The translations under genes and the position numbers were made by a program. A DNA stretch of 64,000 nucleotides from Methanoregula sp. (GTDB lineage: Archaea > Halobacteriota > Methanomicrobia > Methanomicrobiales > Methanospirillaceae). Every line of letters begins with the position of its first letter. Position 1 is the stretch's first letter. The notes below the pieces were generated by a model. It saw only the letters and a program-made list of their open reading frames with translations, did not search any database and was not told the DNA's origin. The DNA is taken from positions 62,001 to 126,000 of the forward strand of contig NZ_JAJRCG010000007.1 of the NCBI RefSeq assembly GCF_028679125.1, read 5' to 3'. Shown one piece after another: positions 26,112 to 34,021 of this stretch.

Positions 26112-27235
26112 GCAGGAGACTCCTGTGCTTTCTGGATCAGTTTCCGTAAGACTTCCGGAGTGATCTTACACTTGTGCTCGGAATGTTCCTTGACCATGTC
26201 GAGCACGGTGCAGATCTGGGTTTCCGAGAGCTCGCACCCGAGCGAGGCCACAACGTGTTCGAGCGCTTTCTTGCCGGTGTGTTTCCCGAGGATGAAATGC
26301 CGTTCCCCGCCCACGAGATCCGGCGGGAAATATTCGTATGTCGACGGGTCTTCAAGGATGGCTGCAATATGGATGCCGCTCTCGTGCGAGAACGCGAGTT
26401 CTCCGGTGACCGGCTTGTTACGGGGGAGCGCAACACCGGAATACTGCTCGACCATGCGCGAGAGTTCGGTCAGTTTCGAGAGATCATACCGGTCGATACC
26501 CTTTTTCATCCGCAGGGCCACCAGCAGTTCCTCCAGCGAGGCGTTGCCAGACCGTTCCCCAATTCCATTCACGGTGGTGTGGAGCTGGAACGCCCCGGCT
26601 TCGGCAGCGGTTATCGTGTTTGCCACCGCACAGCCCATGTCATTGTGGCAGTGGGCGCTGAGCGGCCGGTCAACCGAAGCTACGAGCTCGGTCATGATCC
26701 GGTGCATCTCGGAGGGGATGAGACACCCGACCGTATCGGCAAAACTGATCATGGCCGCCCCGTGATCTGATGCACCCCGGTAGACCTGCTTGAGGAAGGG
26801 GAGATCCGTCCGGGAGGCGTCCTCTGCCGCAAACCGGACCTGCACGCCGTGATCGCGGGCAAAGTCGATCATGTTCAAGGCATCTTCGAGCACCTGTTCC
26901 CGGGGTTTTTTGAACTTGAGCCGGACATGGAGCTCGGAGGTGGGAATGAAGATGCTCACCATGTCGACACCGCAGTCGATTGCGGTCTGGATATCAGGTT
27001 CGCGGGCCCGGCAGAAGCCGCAGACACGGGCGTCAAGGCCAAGGTGTGCGATCGTCTTCACGCACTCATTCTCATTTTCCGACACCGCAGGGAAACCGGC
27101 CTCGATCATCTCGATCCCGATCTCATCGAGCATGGTCGCAATCTCCACCTTCTCCTTACAGGAGAACGAGACACCCGGGGTCTGTTCCCCGTCCCGCAGT
27201 GTCACATCGCAGATCTCAATATTCAACGAGTTCAT
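26108..27235 (-). CDS. aksA: Homocitrate synthase-type condensing enzyme
   Basis: A 375-residue DRE-TIM metallolyase that condenses 2-oxoacids with acetyl-CoA. CDVTLRDGEQTPGVSFSCKEK is the DRE-TIM motif, SAHCHNDMGCAVANTITAAEAGA supplies the metal-binding HxH and Asn, and NGIGERSGNASLEELLVALR and SHESGIHIAAILEDPSTYE follow. It resembles NifV/AksA more than the long LeuA and lacks the regulatory leucine-binding domain. In methanogens AksA elongates 2-oxoglutarate through three rounds to the alpha-ketosuberate precursor of coenzyme B. The start overlaps the preceding gene by 20 bases. Confidence 0.9.
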   Translation of the reverse strand: MNSLNIEICDVTLRDGEQTPGVSFSCKEKVEIATMLDEIGIEMIEAGFPAVSENENECVKTIAHLGLDARVCGFCRAREPDIQTAIDCGVDMVSIFIPTSELHVRLKFKKPREQVLEDALNMIDFARDHGVQVRFAAEDASRTDLPFLKQVYRGASDHGAAMISFADTVGCLIPSEMHRIMTELVASVDRPLSAHCHNDMGCAVANTITAAEAGAFQLHTTVNGIGERSGNASLEELLVALRMKKGIDRYDLSKLTELSRMVEQYSGVALPRNKPVTGELAFSHESGIHIAAILEDPSTYEYFPPDLVGGERHFILGKHTGKKALEHVVASLGCELSETQICTVLDMVKEHSEHKCKITPEVLRKLIQKAQESPA

Positions 27236-28487
27236 GACTACACCCCTCCGGACAGGTCCCGGAGATAACGAGGGTCCGTGGCCTGTCCGTTACCACGAGC
27301 TCGCGTTCGAGTTCCGACAGATCCTCCGCACGGCAGATCACCGGGTCTGCCCATTGCAGGTACGGGAGCGGGTTATATGCCGGCTGTTTACCGGTCATTG
27401 CTGTGCACTCGTTATTCATCACAATACAGAGTATCGGCAGACGCTTCTCGTACACATCAATGAGTGCGTTCAGGCCGGAATGGAGCAGGGCATAATCCCC
27501 GATCAGGGCAACCTTTGTGCTCCGTGCGGCAACAGCGATGCTGGCACCCATCCCGTAACTGGCCACTCCAAGTTCATATGGGGGGGTCATCCCCAGCACC
27601 GAACATCCCGCATCGCAGATCATGGCGGTGTTCCGCGCTTTCAGGATATCCATCATGCCTTTGAACGGGCAGTTGCTGCAGAACGTCTTGTAGTGGCCAC
27701 GGTCTTCCAGGCACTGGGGGCGCTTCTGGGGTACCGGGGGCTGCACACCCCGATGGTCGCGAATGAACGTCCTGCCATATTCCCGCACTTCCTGGATCGC
27801 TGCAGCCTGCTTCGGCAGGGGATTCACGGTCACGATCCGGGTCTTTCCGGGCAGGGGACCGGCACCAGCAGGTTCACCATCCCATCGGTTCAGGGGAGAT
27901 GCCGAAGACCATGCAAACATGGTGCGGTAGAGTTCCTCTGCCGCGGTCACCCGCCCGTTCATCGTCCACGTACGTTCTGATAGCCGGCCTTTCCCGTCCT
28001 TCCGCTGCACAGGGATGTTTTCCACATCGGCTTCCAACAGGGTTGGCGTGAGCCGGAGCATGGCGACACGGGAGAAGTGTTCCGAGGCCTCCAGCGCGGC
28101 TTCAACGCCAAGAGAACATGTTGCCGTACCGGGTTCGATAACCGGCAGTTCCGCAAGTTCCCCGTAATACCGGGAGTCCTGCGCGGTCTGCGACCCCTGG
28201 GCATCCGGGTCATCACCGGCCACCAGCACCACGCCACCGATGAGCCCCTGTGCGGTTGCCTGGAGAAGGGGATCGGCGCAGGCATTCACGCCGACATTCT
28301 TGACGATCACTGCCGCCCTCCGGCCCTGGAGAGAGTCTCCGAGTGCATATTCAAGGGCAGTCTTCTCGTTGATCACCATTTCTGCATGCACACGTGCACC
28401 AAGATCCGTGATGGGGAATCCCGGTACGGTGTACTGCCGGTCAGTACATGCCAGAATGGCCTCTGCAATCACATCAATGCCTTTCAT
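27216..28487 (-). CDS. IorA-like thiamine-diphosphate enzyme, candidate 2-oxoacid decarboxylase
   Basis: The 423-residue protein is homologous to the alpha subunit of indolepyruvate:ferredoxin oxidoreductase. In the pyrimidine domain it keeps NEKTALEYALG (Glu41), KNVGVNACADPLLQ and DDPDAQGSQTAQDSRYYGELAELPVIEP; in the diphosphate domain GDYALLHSGLNALID (GD at 330) and IVMNNECTAMTGKQP complete the ThDP motif, and CSNCPFKG matches the IorA CPxCPHRG element. It is about 200 residues shorter than IorA, lacks the C-terminal ferredoxin domain, and has no beta subunit nearby. This argues for a non-oxidative 2-oxoacid decarboxylase. In this operon the obvious substrate is alpha-ketosuberate. That function is inference. 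Confidence 0.85.
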   Translation of the reverse strand: MKGIDVIAEAILACTDRQYTVPGFPITDLGARVHAEMVINEKTALEYALGDSLQGRRAAVIVKNVGVNACADPLLQATAQGLIGGVVLVAGDDPDAQGSQTAQDSRYYGELAELPVIEPGTATCSLGVEAALEASEHFSRVAMLRLTPTLLEADVENIPVQRKDGKGRLSERTWTMNGRVTAAEELYRTMFAWSSASPLNRWDGEPAGAGPLPGKTRIVTVNPLPKQAAAIQEVREYGRTFIRDHRGVQPPVPQKRPQCLEDRGHYKTFCSNCPFKGMMDILKARNTAMICDAGCSVLGMTPPYELGVASYGMGASIAVAARSTKVALIGDYALLHSGLNALIDVYEKRLPILCIVMNNECTAMTGKQPAYNPLPYLQWADPVICRAEDLSELERELVVTDRPRTLVISGTCPEGCSHELVEY

Positions 28488-29452
28488 TCATCCCTCCCGG
28501 GTACGAGATCGCAACCGGCGCAACTGGTGCACATGGTCATAGCCTCGCAGGCATCGAGCCCGGATTCTGCAAGAGCCTGTTCGTGCAGGGAGAAGATCTT
28601 TTTAAGCCGTTCCGCGGACGGGCGGGGCGTGCCGGTGAGCTCGGCAACCGGGTTGAGCGGTCGCAGGACCGGGATAACGCCATGGGAAGCCAGTTTCCGT
28701 ATGCAGGCCTCCAGTTCCTCGTCGGTCTCGCCAAGGCCGACAATGACATTGGAGAAGACCCGGTTCTTCCCGAACAGTTCAACCGATCGGTCCAGCGCAG
28801 ACCAGATCTGTTCATAGTCCAGACCCGGGCACATCTTCGCGAAGAGTTCCGGCGTTGCCGCCTCGATATTGAACTTCACTTCCGCTACACCAGACTGTTT
28901 CAGCCGATCAGGGGTCTTGTCTGAAGGGTAGATCGATACCCCGATGGGCATGCCAAAGAACGAGAGGTGCCGGATCACCTCGAGGACATAAGCTTCCTCG
29001 TCTTCAATGCTCTTCAGCACCCCGCTCGTGATGGAGATCGCATGGATACGGTGCTGTACCGATTCCACCATACCCATGATCTCTTCGATGCTCTTCCGTT
29101 TCCCGCCAATCCGGGGAACGGTGCAGTACCGGCATCTGAAGATACAGCTGCCGGTGACCGTGATGAAGGCCTGATCGGGACAGTGAAGCCCGGGCTCAAT
29201 AAGCCGGCCCGGGATCAGTTTTCCTCCAAAATACAGGTCTGCAGCACCATTGCCCCGGTGGGCGATCTCCACGGTGCTGGCCGGGTTCAGGGCCAGCTTG
29301 ACCCGGTGGCTTCCCATGCCAAAGAAGATCGCACCACGCCCACCGGCTCCCGGCCCTGCCGCGGATTTTGCAATAAACCGATCCGCGGGCTCCCCGGTCA
29401 GGTTCGCCGATCCGATCCCGAGCAGCCGTGCCTTCAGTTCTTTCCACTGCAT
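28484..29452 (-). CDS. Radical SAM protein with C-terminal CxxCxxC
   Basis: A 322-residue radical SAM enzyme: GSCIFRCRYC places the SAM-cluster ligands at Cys103, Cys107 and Cys110; SITSGV is the GGE-like SAM contact region, VKFNIEAATPELFAKM and VFSNVIVGLGETDEELEACIRKLASHGVIPVLRPLNPV follow. The layout is like biotin-synthase-related radical SAM proteins. An extra group, CTSCAGC (Cys308, 311, 314), may hold a second cluster. Such enzymes can insert sulfur or rearrange substrates; which reaction occurs here is unknown. ATGA overlap with the downstream ThDP-enzyme gene and 19-base overlap with the upstream gene tie it to the coenzyme B operon. Confidence 0.85.
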   Translation of the reverse strand: MQWKELKARLLGIGSANLTGEPADRFIAKSAAGPGAGGRGAIFFGMGSHRVKLALNPASTVEIAHRGNGAADLYFGGKLIPGRLIEPGLHCPDQAFITVTGSCIFRCRYCTVPRIGGKRKSIEEIMGMVESVQHRIHAISITSGVLKSIEDEEAYVLEVIRHLSFFGMPIGVSIYPSDKTPDRLKQSGVAEVKFNIEAATPELFAKMCPGLDYEQIWSALDRSVELFGKNRVFSNVIVGLGETDEELEACIRKLASHGVIPVLRPLNPVAELTGTPRPSAERLKKIFSLHEQALAESGLDACEAMTMCTSCAGCDLVPGRDE

Positions 29453-30330
29453 AATTCCAAAGCCTCCTCATAGTTCGTAAAAAAGGGTATTGCTGCCACA
29501 GCCCCGACAATACCCCTGCCGTTCATGATAACCCGTAACCGGGGATCGTGAACCGATTCCAGCAGGCCGGGCTCTACTTCACTCCGCTTGACCTTGCGCC
29601 CGTACGAAAGCAGGTCTTCGGATGGGGAGAAACCTGCGTAAACCGCCATGCCGGTCTTCTTCGACAGGGTATACTTCTCAAGCAGCCGGTGGAACCGGTC
29701 AACCAGCCCTTCAGGATCATTGGTTGCAAACTCCACAACAAGCCCCACGCAGTTCTTTGTCCGGTAGGGCACCGGGAAGAGCTGGACAATGGTATGCGAC
29801 AGGTAGATGGAACGTTCATCTTCTATGGCACAGGCGATGTTGTGGACAAGCGTCCACGTTGCTCCCTCTTCAGGAGTATCGGTGTCATCCACGCCAATAA
29901 GCACACGCTGCATCCGAGGAAGCCAGATAGTGGCACCGGCAACGCGTCCTCCCCCGGCCGGGTCACTCCTGCTCCGGAGGACACCGGCAGCATCAGAACG
30001 GCAGGCAGCTGCACCAACACCTCCCCCACCCATGCCGATGTAGGTGACGGCAATCTCGGTACCATCAACCGTACATGCCGAGATCCCTGCCGGGAACCGC
30101 GAGCCTTCCAGAGCAAGATCAACACTTCCGGTTTTGAGGGAATACCGCATTGTGGATCCTACGCAGCGGACACTCCGGACCAGCGGGCTCTTTGCATAAT
30201 GGCACTTCGACCACATGGCCCCCCCGATACAGTCAAAGAACTCGATGAGTTCCACGGAACTGTTGGAATCGTCAGCGATTGCAACGATCCGCGGGTAGTG
30301 GATTACGTACGGATCAGAGATGTTCTCCAT
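29434..30330 (-). CDS. Methanogenesis marker 11-like paralogue
   Basis: A 298-residue protein paralogous to its upstream neighbour. Shared features are a conserved Gly-rich YIGMGGGGVGAAACRS (neighbour: WAGIAGAGVGVAACLP), the nucleotide-site motif VLIGVDDTDTPEEGATWT (residues 144-160), IVQLFPVPYRTKNCVGLVVEFA and LSKKTGMAVYAGFSPSEDLLSYG. The N-terminal third differs. The GxDDTD motif also occurs in the kinase domain of the tRNA-modifying enzyme TiaS. Starts 17 bases before the stop of the upstream gene. Confidence 0.78.
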   Translation of the reverse strand: MENISDPYVIHYPRIVAIADDSNSSVELIEFFDCIGGAMWSKCHYAKSPLVRSVRCVGSTMRYSLKTGSVDLALEGSRFPAGISACTVDGTEIAVTYIGMGGGGVGAAACRSDAAGVLRSRSDPAGGGRVAGATIWLPRMQRVLIGVDDTDTPEEGATWTLVHNIACAIEDERSIYLSHTIVQLFPVPYRTKNCVGLVVEFATNDPEGLVDRFHRLLEKYTLSKKTGMAVYAGFSPSEDLLSYGRKVKRSEVEPGLLESVHDPRLRVIMNGRGIVGAVAAIPFFTNYEEALELCSGKN

Positions 30331-31270
30331 AGAGTCCTGCCGCCTCGATACCCCGGTTACCCCAGAGTACTGCACCCAGTGCACCGATCCGTCCCTTCCG
30401 TCCATTGGTATCTATATAGGTGATCCCCAGATCCTTTGCCGCCGCTTCGGCCTTCTCGACCGTCAAAATCTCCGTTTTCACCGCAGCAAATGCCGGCGAG
30501 TCGTGGGGGAACCCGATGCCACGATGGTACGCTATTCCCGTGTCCTTCGAGAATGTGTTCTTCTCAACAAATGTCCGGACAAAGTCCAGCAGTTCGGGCA
30601 CCTTACCCGGAGTGACCGCAAAATTCAGCGCAGAACCCACGCAGTTCGTGGTCTTCTGGGGTACGGCAGGGTTGAGCTGGACAAGACGCATGTTCAGGAA
30701 TTCCACTCCCGGGATAGAGCATGCCCCTGCACACTTCAGCGCCATGACCCATGTGGCACCTTCCGCTTTCGTATCCGTATCGTCGATGCCAATACAGATC
30801 TTCTCATACCGGGGCGAGATTATCCTGACCCGGTTGGTGCGTGCCCCGCCAATCTTAAGATCATCTTCTGTGGGGTATTCTGCACGGATCACACCCGGCG
30901 CCTGGGGAAGGCAGGCGGCCACACCGACACCGGCACCGGCAATACCGGCCCACGTCGTGATCACTTCATCACCGGATACTTCAACCGCTTCCAGCGCCTG
31001 CCCACCGATATCCCCGGCAGCGGGACCAAAGTTGACGGGATAGGTACCGAGTTTCGCATCGATCACCATGGTGGTTCCTTCAACAGAGCAGCCGGCAACG
31101 GCACCACCGGCCCGGCGGCGGTTCATGGCATCCCATTCAATGGGCCCGCGTGCCCGGCACTGCTCTAAGATCTCTGCCCGGCCACTCTGTTCGTCTACCA
31201 TCACCAGGAATTTCTGCGAGAAAAGCGGACCGAACCGCTTCTTTGCATCGTCGGGTGTAAGGGTGATCAT
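30314..31270 (-). CDS. mmp11: Methanogenesis marker protein 11
   Basis: A 318-residue protein that fits the methanogen-specific marker 11 family (TIGR03280, by recollection). ITLTPDDAKKRFGPLFSQKFL opens the protein; CIGIDDTDTKAEGATWVMALKCA (GIDDTDT at 161-167), QLNPAVPQKTTNCVGSALNFAV and SKDTGIAYHRGIGFP follow; NGRKGRIGALGAVLWGNRGIEAAGLYGEHL ends it. The GIDDTD motif is shared with TiaS, in which it forms an ATP-dependent phosphotransfer site, so a kinase-like activity is possible but untested here. It is the first gene of the nine-gene coenzyme B operon, behind its own TATA box. Confidence 0.85.
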   Translation of the reverse strand: MITLTPDDAKKRFGPLFSQKFLVMVDEQSGRAEILEQCRARGPIEWDAMNRRRAGGAVAGCSVEGTTMVIDAKLGTYPVNFGPAAGDIGGQALEAVEVSGDEVITTWAGIAGAGVGVAACLPQAPGVIRAEYPTEDDLKIGGARTNRVRIISPRYEKICIGIDDTDTKAEGATWVMALKCAGACSIPGVEFLNMRLVQLNPAVPQKTTNCVGSALNFAVTPGKVPELLDFVRTFVEKNTFSKDTGIAYHRGIGFPHDSPAFAAVKTEILTVEKAEAAAKDLGITYIDTNGRKGRIGALGAVLWGNRGIEAAGLYGEHL

Positions 31271-31313
31271 GTTATCGCCGAAAATTTCGTTAACAAAAGA
31301 TTCGGCAATAACT

Positions 31314-31323
31314 GTATATATAG
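31314..31323 (-). promoter_or_regulatory. TATA box of the coenzyme B operon
   Basis: On the minus strand CTATATATAC lies about 45-50 bases before the mmp11 ATG, which puts transcription start near 31292 with a short leader. It falls between ftr and mmp11, so the nine-gene operon can be transcribed separately from ftr. Confidence 0.6.
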
Positions 31324-31361
31324 AGATCGATACGTGAAAACCAGTCTTCAGAAAAAAAGGA

Positions 31362-32246
31362 TTAGAGGATTTTGTGGAGCTCGATCTTGTACGGTCCGAG
31401 CGTGCCGCCAAAGTTTCCGGCCGAAATGAACTTCACACCGGGCACCATTGCTGCTGCCTTGACACCGGCTGCCATTGCTGCTGCAACCGACTTCTCGTCA
31501 ACACCGTCAATAACGATCTCATACACTGCCTTGATACCTGCGGGAATCTTGCTGTCTGCAACTTTCTCGCGGAGTGTCGGGCAGTACTTCTCGTTGGTTG
31601 AGGCAACCATGAACTTGTACTTCAGGCTGCCAACCTTGGAACCGCTTGCAACGACACCACCGGGGAAGCTGGTGATAACTCCCTTGACATTGGCGATCGC
31701 ATCGGAGGCTGCCTTTGCGCCCATGAGTGCGGCCATCTGGTTCTCGCCCATGACAAAGAAGTTGCCGCCGGCAACACCCTTGACAATGCCGAACTCTTCC
31801 TCACCGATGTATTCGCCGTTCATAATCGGGATGACCCAGCACTTGCGTCCTCCAACTTCCTTCTGGTATTCGTATCCATCGCCGAAGAAGTGGAGCTTGA
31901 CCGGGATCTTCTCTTCAGCAGTAGTGATGCCATTGAAGACTGCGGTGGTGGGTGCCGTCAGGACACATTCTGCCAGGCGCTCGACAACCTGCTCTTTGAG
32001 TTTCTTCTTGCTTGCACAGATCAGGATAGCAACGCCGGGACGTCCATCGGGTGTCTCGCTTGCCGGGACCATGCCTTCGATGCCTGCTTCGCAGGGACAG
32101 CCGATTGCCGATGTGGCAAAACCCGTTGCCTCGGTTGCTGCTGTCTTTGCCCATTCCTCAGTAACCGCAGTGATGATGATTCGACAGACCCAGGTCGGGA
32201 ATGCCTCTGCGTAGGTATTGTCAATAGTAACTCCGTTGATTTCCAT
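31362..32246 (-). CDS. ftr: Formylmethanofuran:tetrahydromethanopterin formyltransferase
   Basis: The second enzyme of CO2 reduction to methane: it moves the formyl group from methanofuran to tetrahydromethanopterin in the cytoplasm. The 294-residue length and the sequence (MEINGVTIDNTYAEAFPTW, TGFATSAIGCPCEAGIE, SETPDGRPGVAILIC, HFFGDGYEYQKEVGGRKCW, FPGGVVASGSKVGSLKYKF, GGTLGPYKIELHKIL) are those of Ftr. A GGAGGTT ribosome-binding site lies eight bases upstream. It is divergent from the ferredoxin-fwdF-hdr genes and precedes the coenzyme B operon on the same strand. Confidence 0.97.
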   Translation of the reverse strand: MEINGVTIDNTYAEAFPTWVCRIIITAVTEEWAKTAATEATGFATSAIGCPCEAGIEGMVPASETPDGRPGVAILICASKKKLKEQVVERLAECVLTAPTTAVFNGITTAEEKIPVKLHFFGDGYEYQKEVGGRKCWVIPIMNGEYIGEEEFGIVKGVAGGNFFVMGENQMAALMGAKAASDAIANVKGVITSFPGGVVASGSKVGSLKYKFMVASTNEKYCPTLREKVADSKIPAGIKAVYEIVIDGVDEKSVAAAMAAGVKAAAMVPGVKFISAGNFGGTLGPYKIELHKIL

Positions 32247-32557
32247 GAGATAACCTCCGGTACTACAAAGGTACCATGATGGTGGTTGAATAAATTTTCT
32301 AATTGGTTTTTCCAGTATGACTGAGTGTTATGAGCGCAGGAAAAAAACAGGAAAATCCCGGTAAAAGTACATAACAATCAGTTAACCTCTGAGTTTTCAC
32401 CATTAACCTGCGGAACGGGTATTTAAATTAACATAATTAAAATTACAATAAAACGAGAGTATCCTCCAATAAATTTCAGAACATTTATCTATCATCTTCT
32501 ACCACTTTTTGTTAGTCGATTTTAGAATCGATCTATAGCTGGTGCGTGAAAATCAAA
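32247..32557. promoter_or_regulatory. Divergent promoter region between ftr and the fwdF-hdr operon
   Basis: This 311-base AT-rich region contains no gene. Toward the plus-strand genes there are TATA-like elements (GGTATTTAAATT at 32418-32429 and CATTTATCTATC near 32483); toward ftr there is GAATAAATTTTC and the CCTCC complement of the ftr ribosome-binding site (32254-32258). The exact starts cannot be read from sequence alone. Confidence 0.5.
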
Positions 32558-32830
32558 ATGGCATTTGCAGTGCACATAGACATGGAACATTGTACTAGCT
32601 GTAATAATTGTGTGGTTGCTTGTCCTGTTGACACATCAGAGCTTCATACCGCAGATCCCGAATCCGGGGTCTGCAGGGTCAGGGGCGGAGAATCCGGTAT
32701 CCCTGATTTCAGAGGGCAGCTCTGTGCCGGGTACGGCGTATGTGTCCAGGCGTGCCCATACGGTGTTATCAGAATTGCAGACCTCGGGTCCTCCGGACCC
32801 GTGGTGCGTGTGCAACAAGAAACAGCGTGA
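32558..32830 (+). CDS. Small 4Fe-4S ferredoxin with one altered cluster motif
   Basis: A 90-residue ferredoxin-like protein directly before fwdF, a position where FwdG-type electron carriers occur in methanogens. The first motif, CTSCNNCVVACP (Cys12, 15, 18, 22), is complete. The second reads CAGYGVCVQACP: Tyr59 replaces the second Cys, leaving Cys56, 62 and 66. A long insert between the motifs carries an additional Cys39. So it should hold one standard [4Fe-4S] cluster and perhaps a three-Cys or externally liganded one. The gene ends ten bases before fwdF. Confidence 0.85.
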   Translation: MAFAVHIDMEHCTSCNNCVVACPVDTSELHTADPESGVCRVRGGESGIPDFRGQLCAGYGVCVQACPYGVIRIADLGSSGPVVRVQQETA

Positions 32831-32840
32831 GGGTTAATAC

Positions 32841-34016
32841 ATGGCATTGTTTCCAAAGTTTTCCAAAAAGAAGGATGGGGTAAATGTTGTGATGGAGCAG
32901 AAGCTCCTTCAGAACACTAACAACCTTATTCTCAATGCAGAGACCTGCACGGGCTGCGGCATATGTGTCGACGCCTGCCCCGAGGAGGCAATCGTCCTCG
33001 GGCTTGTTGGTGCATCCAGGCGTGGTGCAATCAACTATGCAGCCCCAATCGATGTTGACGAGACCAAGTGTTCTTACTGTGGCGTCTGCGTCATCATGTG
33101 CCCGTTCAATGCATTGACACTGAAGGTGGATGGCAAGGAGAGACTCCCGATCATCGAGAAGGAAGGATTCCCGCAGTACGACATGAAGGCGGAGATTGAC
33201 GACGAGAAATGTGTCAAGTGTACCATCTGTGAAGAGGTATGCCCGCGTGACGCAATCGATCGCAATGTCCCCGCGTACGAAGGAACCTACAAAGGTCCCG
33301 TTGCCGGCGCAAAGCCCAAGGCGGCCGCAATGAAGAAGAAGACGACCTTTACCGTCGACAAGGAAAAGTGCTCCCTGTGTGGCCTCTGCGGTGCAATCTG
33401 CCCCGCAATCGTCGTGAAGCACAAGGAGTTTACCTCTGAATCCGGTAAAGTCGAAGGCGACGTGATCTGGGACGAGACAAAGTGCGATGCCTGCAAGGTG
33501 TGCACCGAGGTGTGCCCCGAGGAGTGCATCACTGTCGAGCGTGAGATCATCTCCGACAAGATCGATGGAAAGGTCAGTATTGTCCAGGACAACTGCTGCA
33601 CCTGCCGGTGGTGTGCAAAGAACTGCCCGACCGAGGCAATCACCGTCGAGAAGATCTTCGAGGGTGACATCTCGTTCAACGCCGACAAGTGCCCCGGCGG
33701 CTGCTCGACCTGTGCAGACATCTGCCCGGCAAACGCAATTTACCTGCCGAGCCCGGTCCCCGCAGCAGAAATGAAACACGACAGCATCGAAGCAAAGATC
33801 GCCGTGAACAAGGATTACTGTATCCTGTGTGGTGCCTGTGTCAATGCCTGCCCCGGTGAGGACATCATTGTCATGCAGCGGACCGGTGTTCGCATGAAGG
33901 GCAAGGAGACTGACCTCTTCAACAAGATTAAGGCAAAGCTCTTCACCAAGAGAACTTCGAAGGTGAAAGAGGACATCTCCGGCCAGGTCAGCATCAAAGT
34001 AATGGAGAAGGCGTGA
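32841..34016 (+). CDS. fwdF: Polyferredoxin, formylmethanofuran dehydrogenase subunit F
   Basis: A 391-residue protein with eight CxxCxxCxxxCP motifs (CTGCGICVDACP, CSYCGVCVIMCP, CVKCTICEEVCP, CSLCGLCGAICP, CDACKVCTEVCP, CCTCRWCAKNCP, CPGGCSTCADICP, CILCGACVNACP), hence up to eight [4Fe-4S] clusters forming an electron wire. FwdF/FmdF links heterodisulfide reductase to formylmethanofuran dehydrogenase, feeding bifurcated low-potential electrons to CO2 reduction. The neighbouring hdrCBA genes fit that link. A basic C-terminal tail (KIKAKLFTKRTSKVK) follows the last cluster. The catalytic Fwd subunits are not in the window. Confidence 0.92.
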   Translation: MALFPKFSKKKDGVNVVMEQKLLQNTNNLILNAETCTGCGICVDACPEEAIVLGLVGASRRGAINYAAPIDVDETKCSYCGVCVIMCPFNALTLKVDGKERLPIIEKEGFPQYDMKAEIDDEKCVKCTICEEVCPRDAIDRNVPAYEGTYKGPVAGAKPKAAAMKKKTTFTVDKEKCSLCGLCGAICPAIVVKHKEFTSESGKVEGDVIWDETKCDACKVCTEVCPEECITVEREIISDKIDGKVSIVQDNCCTCRWCAKNCPTEAITVEKIFEGDISFNADKCPGGCSTCADICPANAIYLPSPVPAAEMKHDSIEAKIAVNKDYCILCGACVNACPGEDIIVMQRTGVRMKGKETDLFNKIKAKLFTKRTSKVKEDISGQVSIKVMEKA

Positions 34017-34021
34017 GCAGT

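Noticed and set aside
24762-27980. Plus-strand frames of 417 and 369 codons across aksD, aksA and the ThDP gene
   Set aside because: The minus strand carries unmistakable enzyme motifs at the same place; the plus frames have none.
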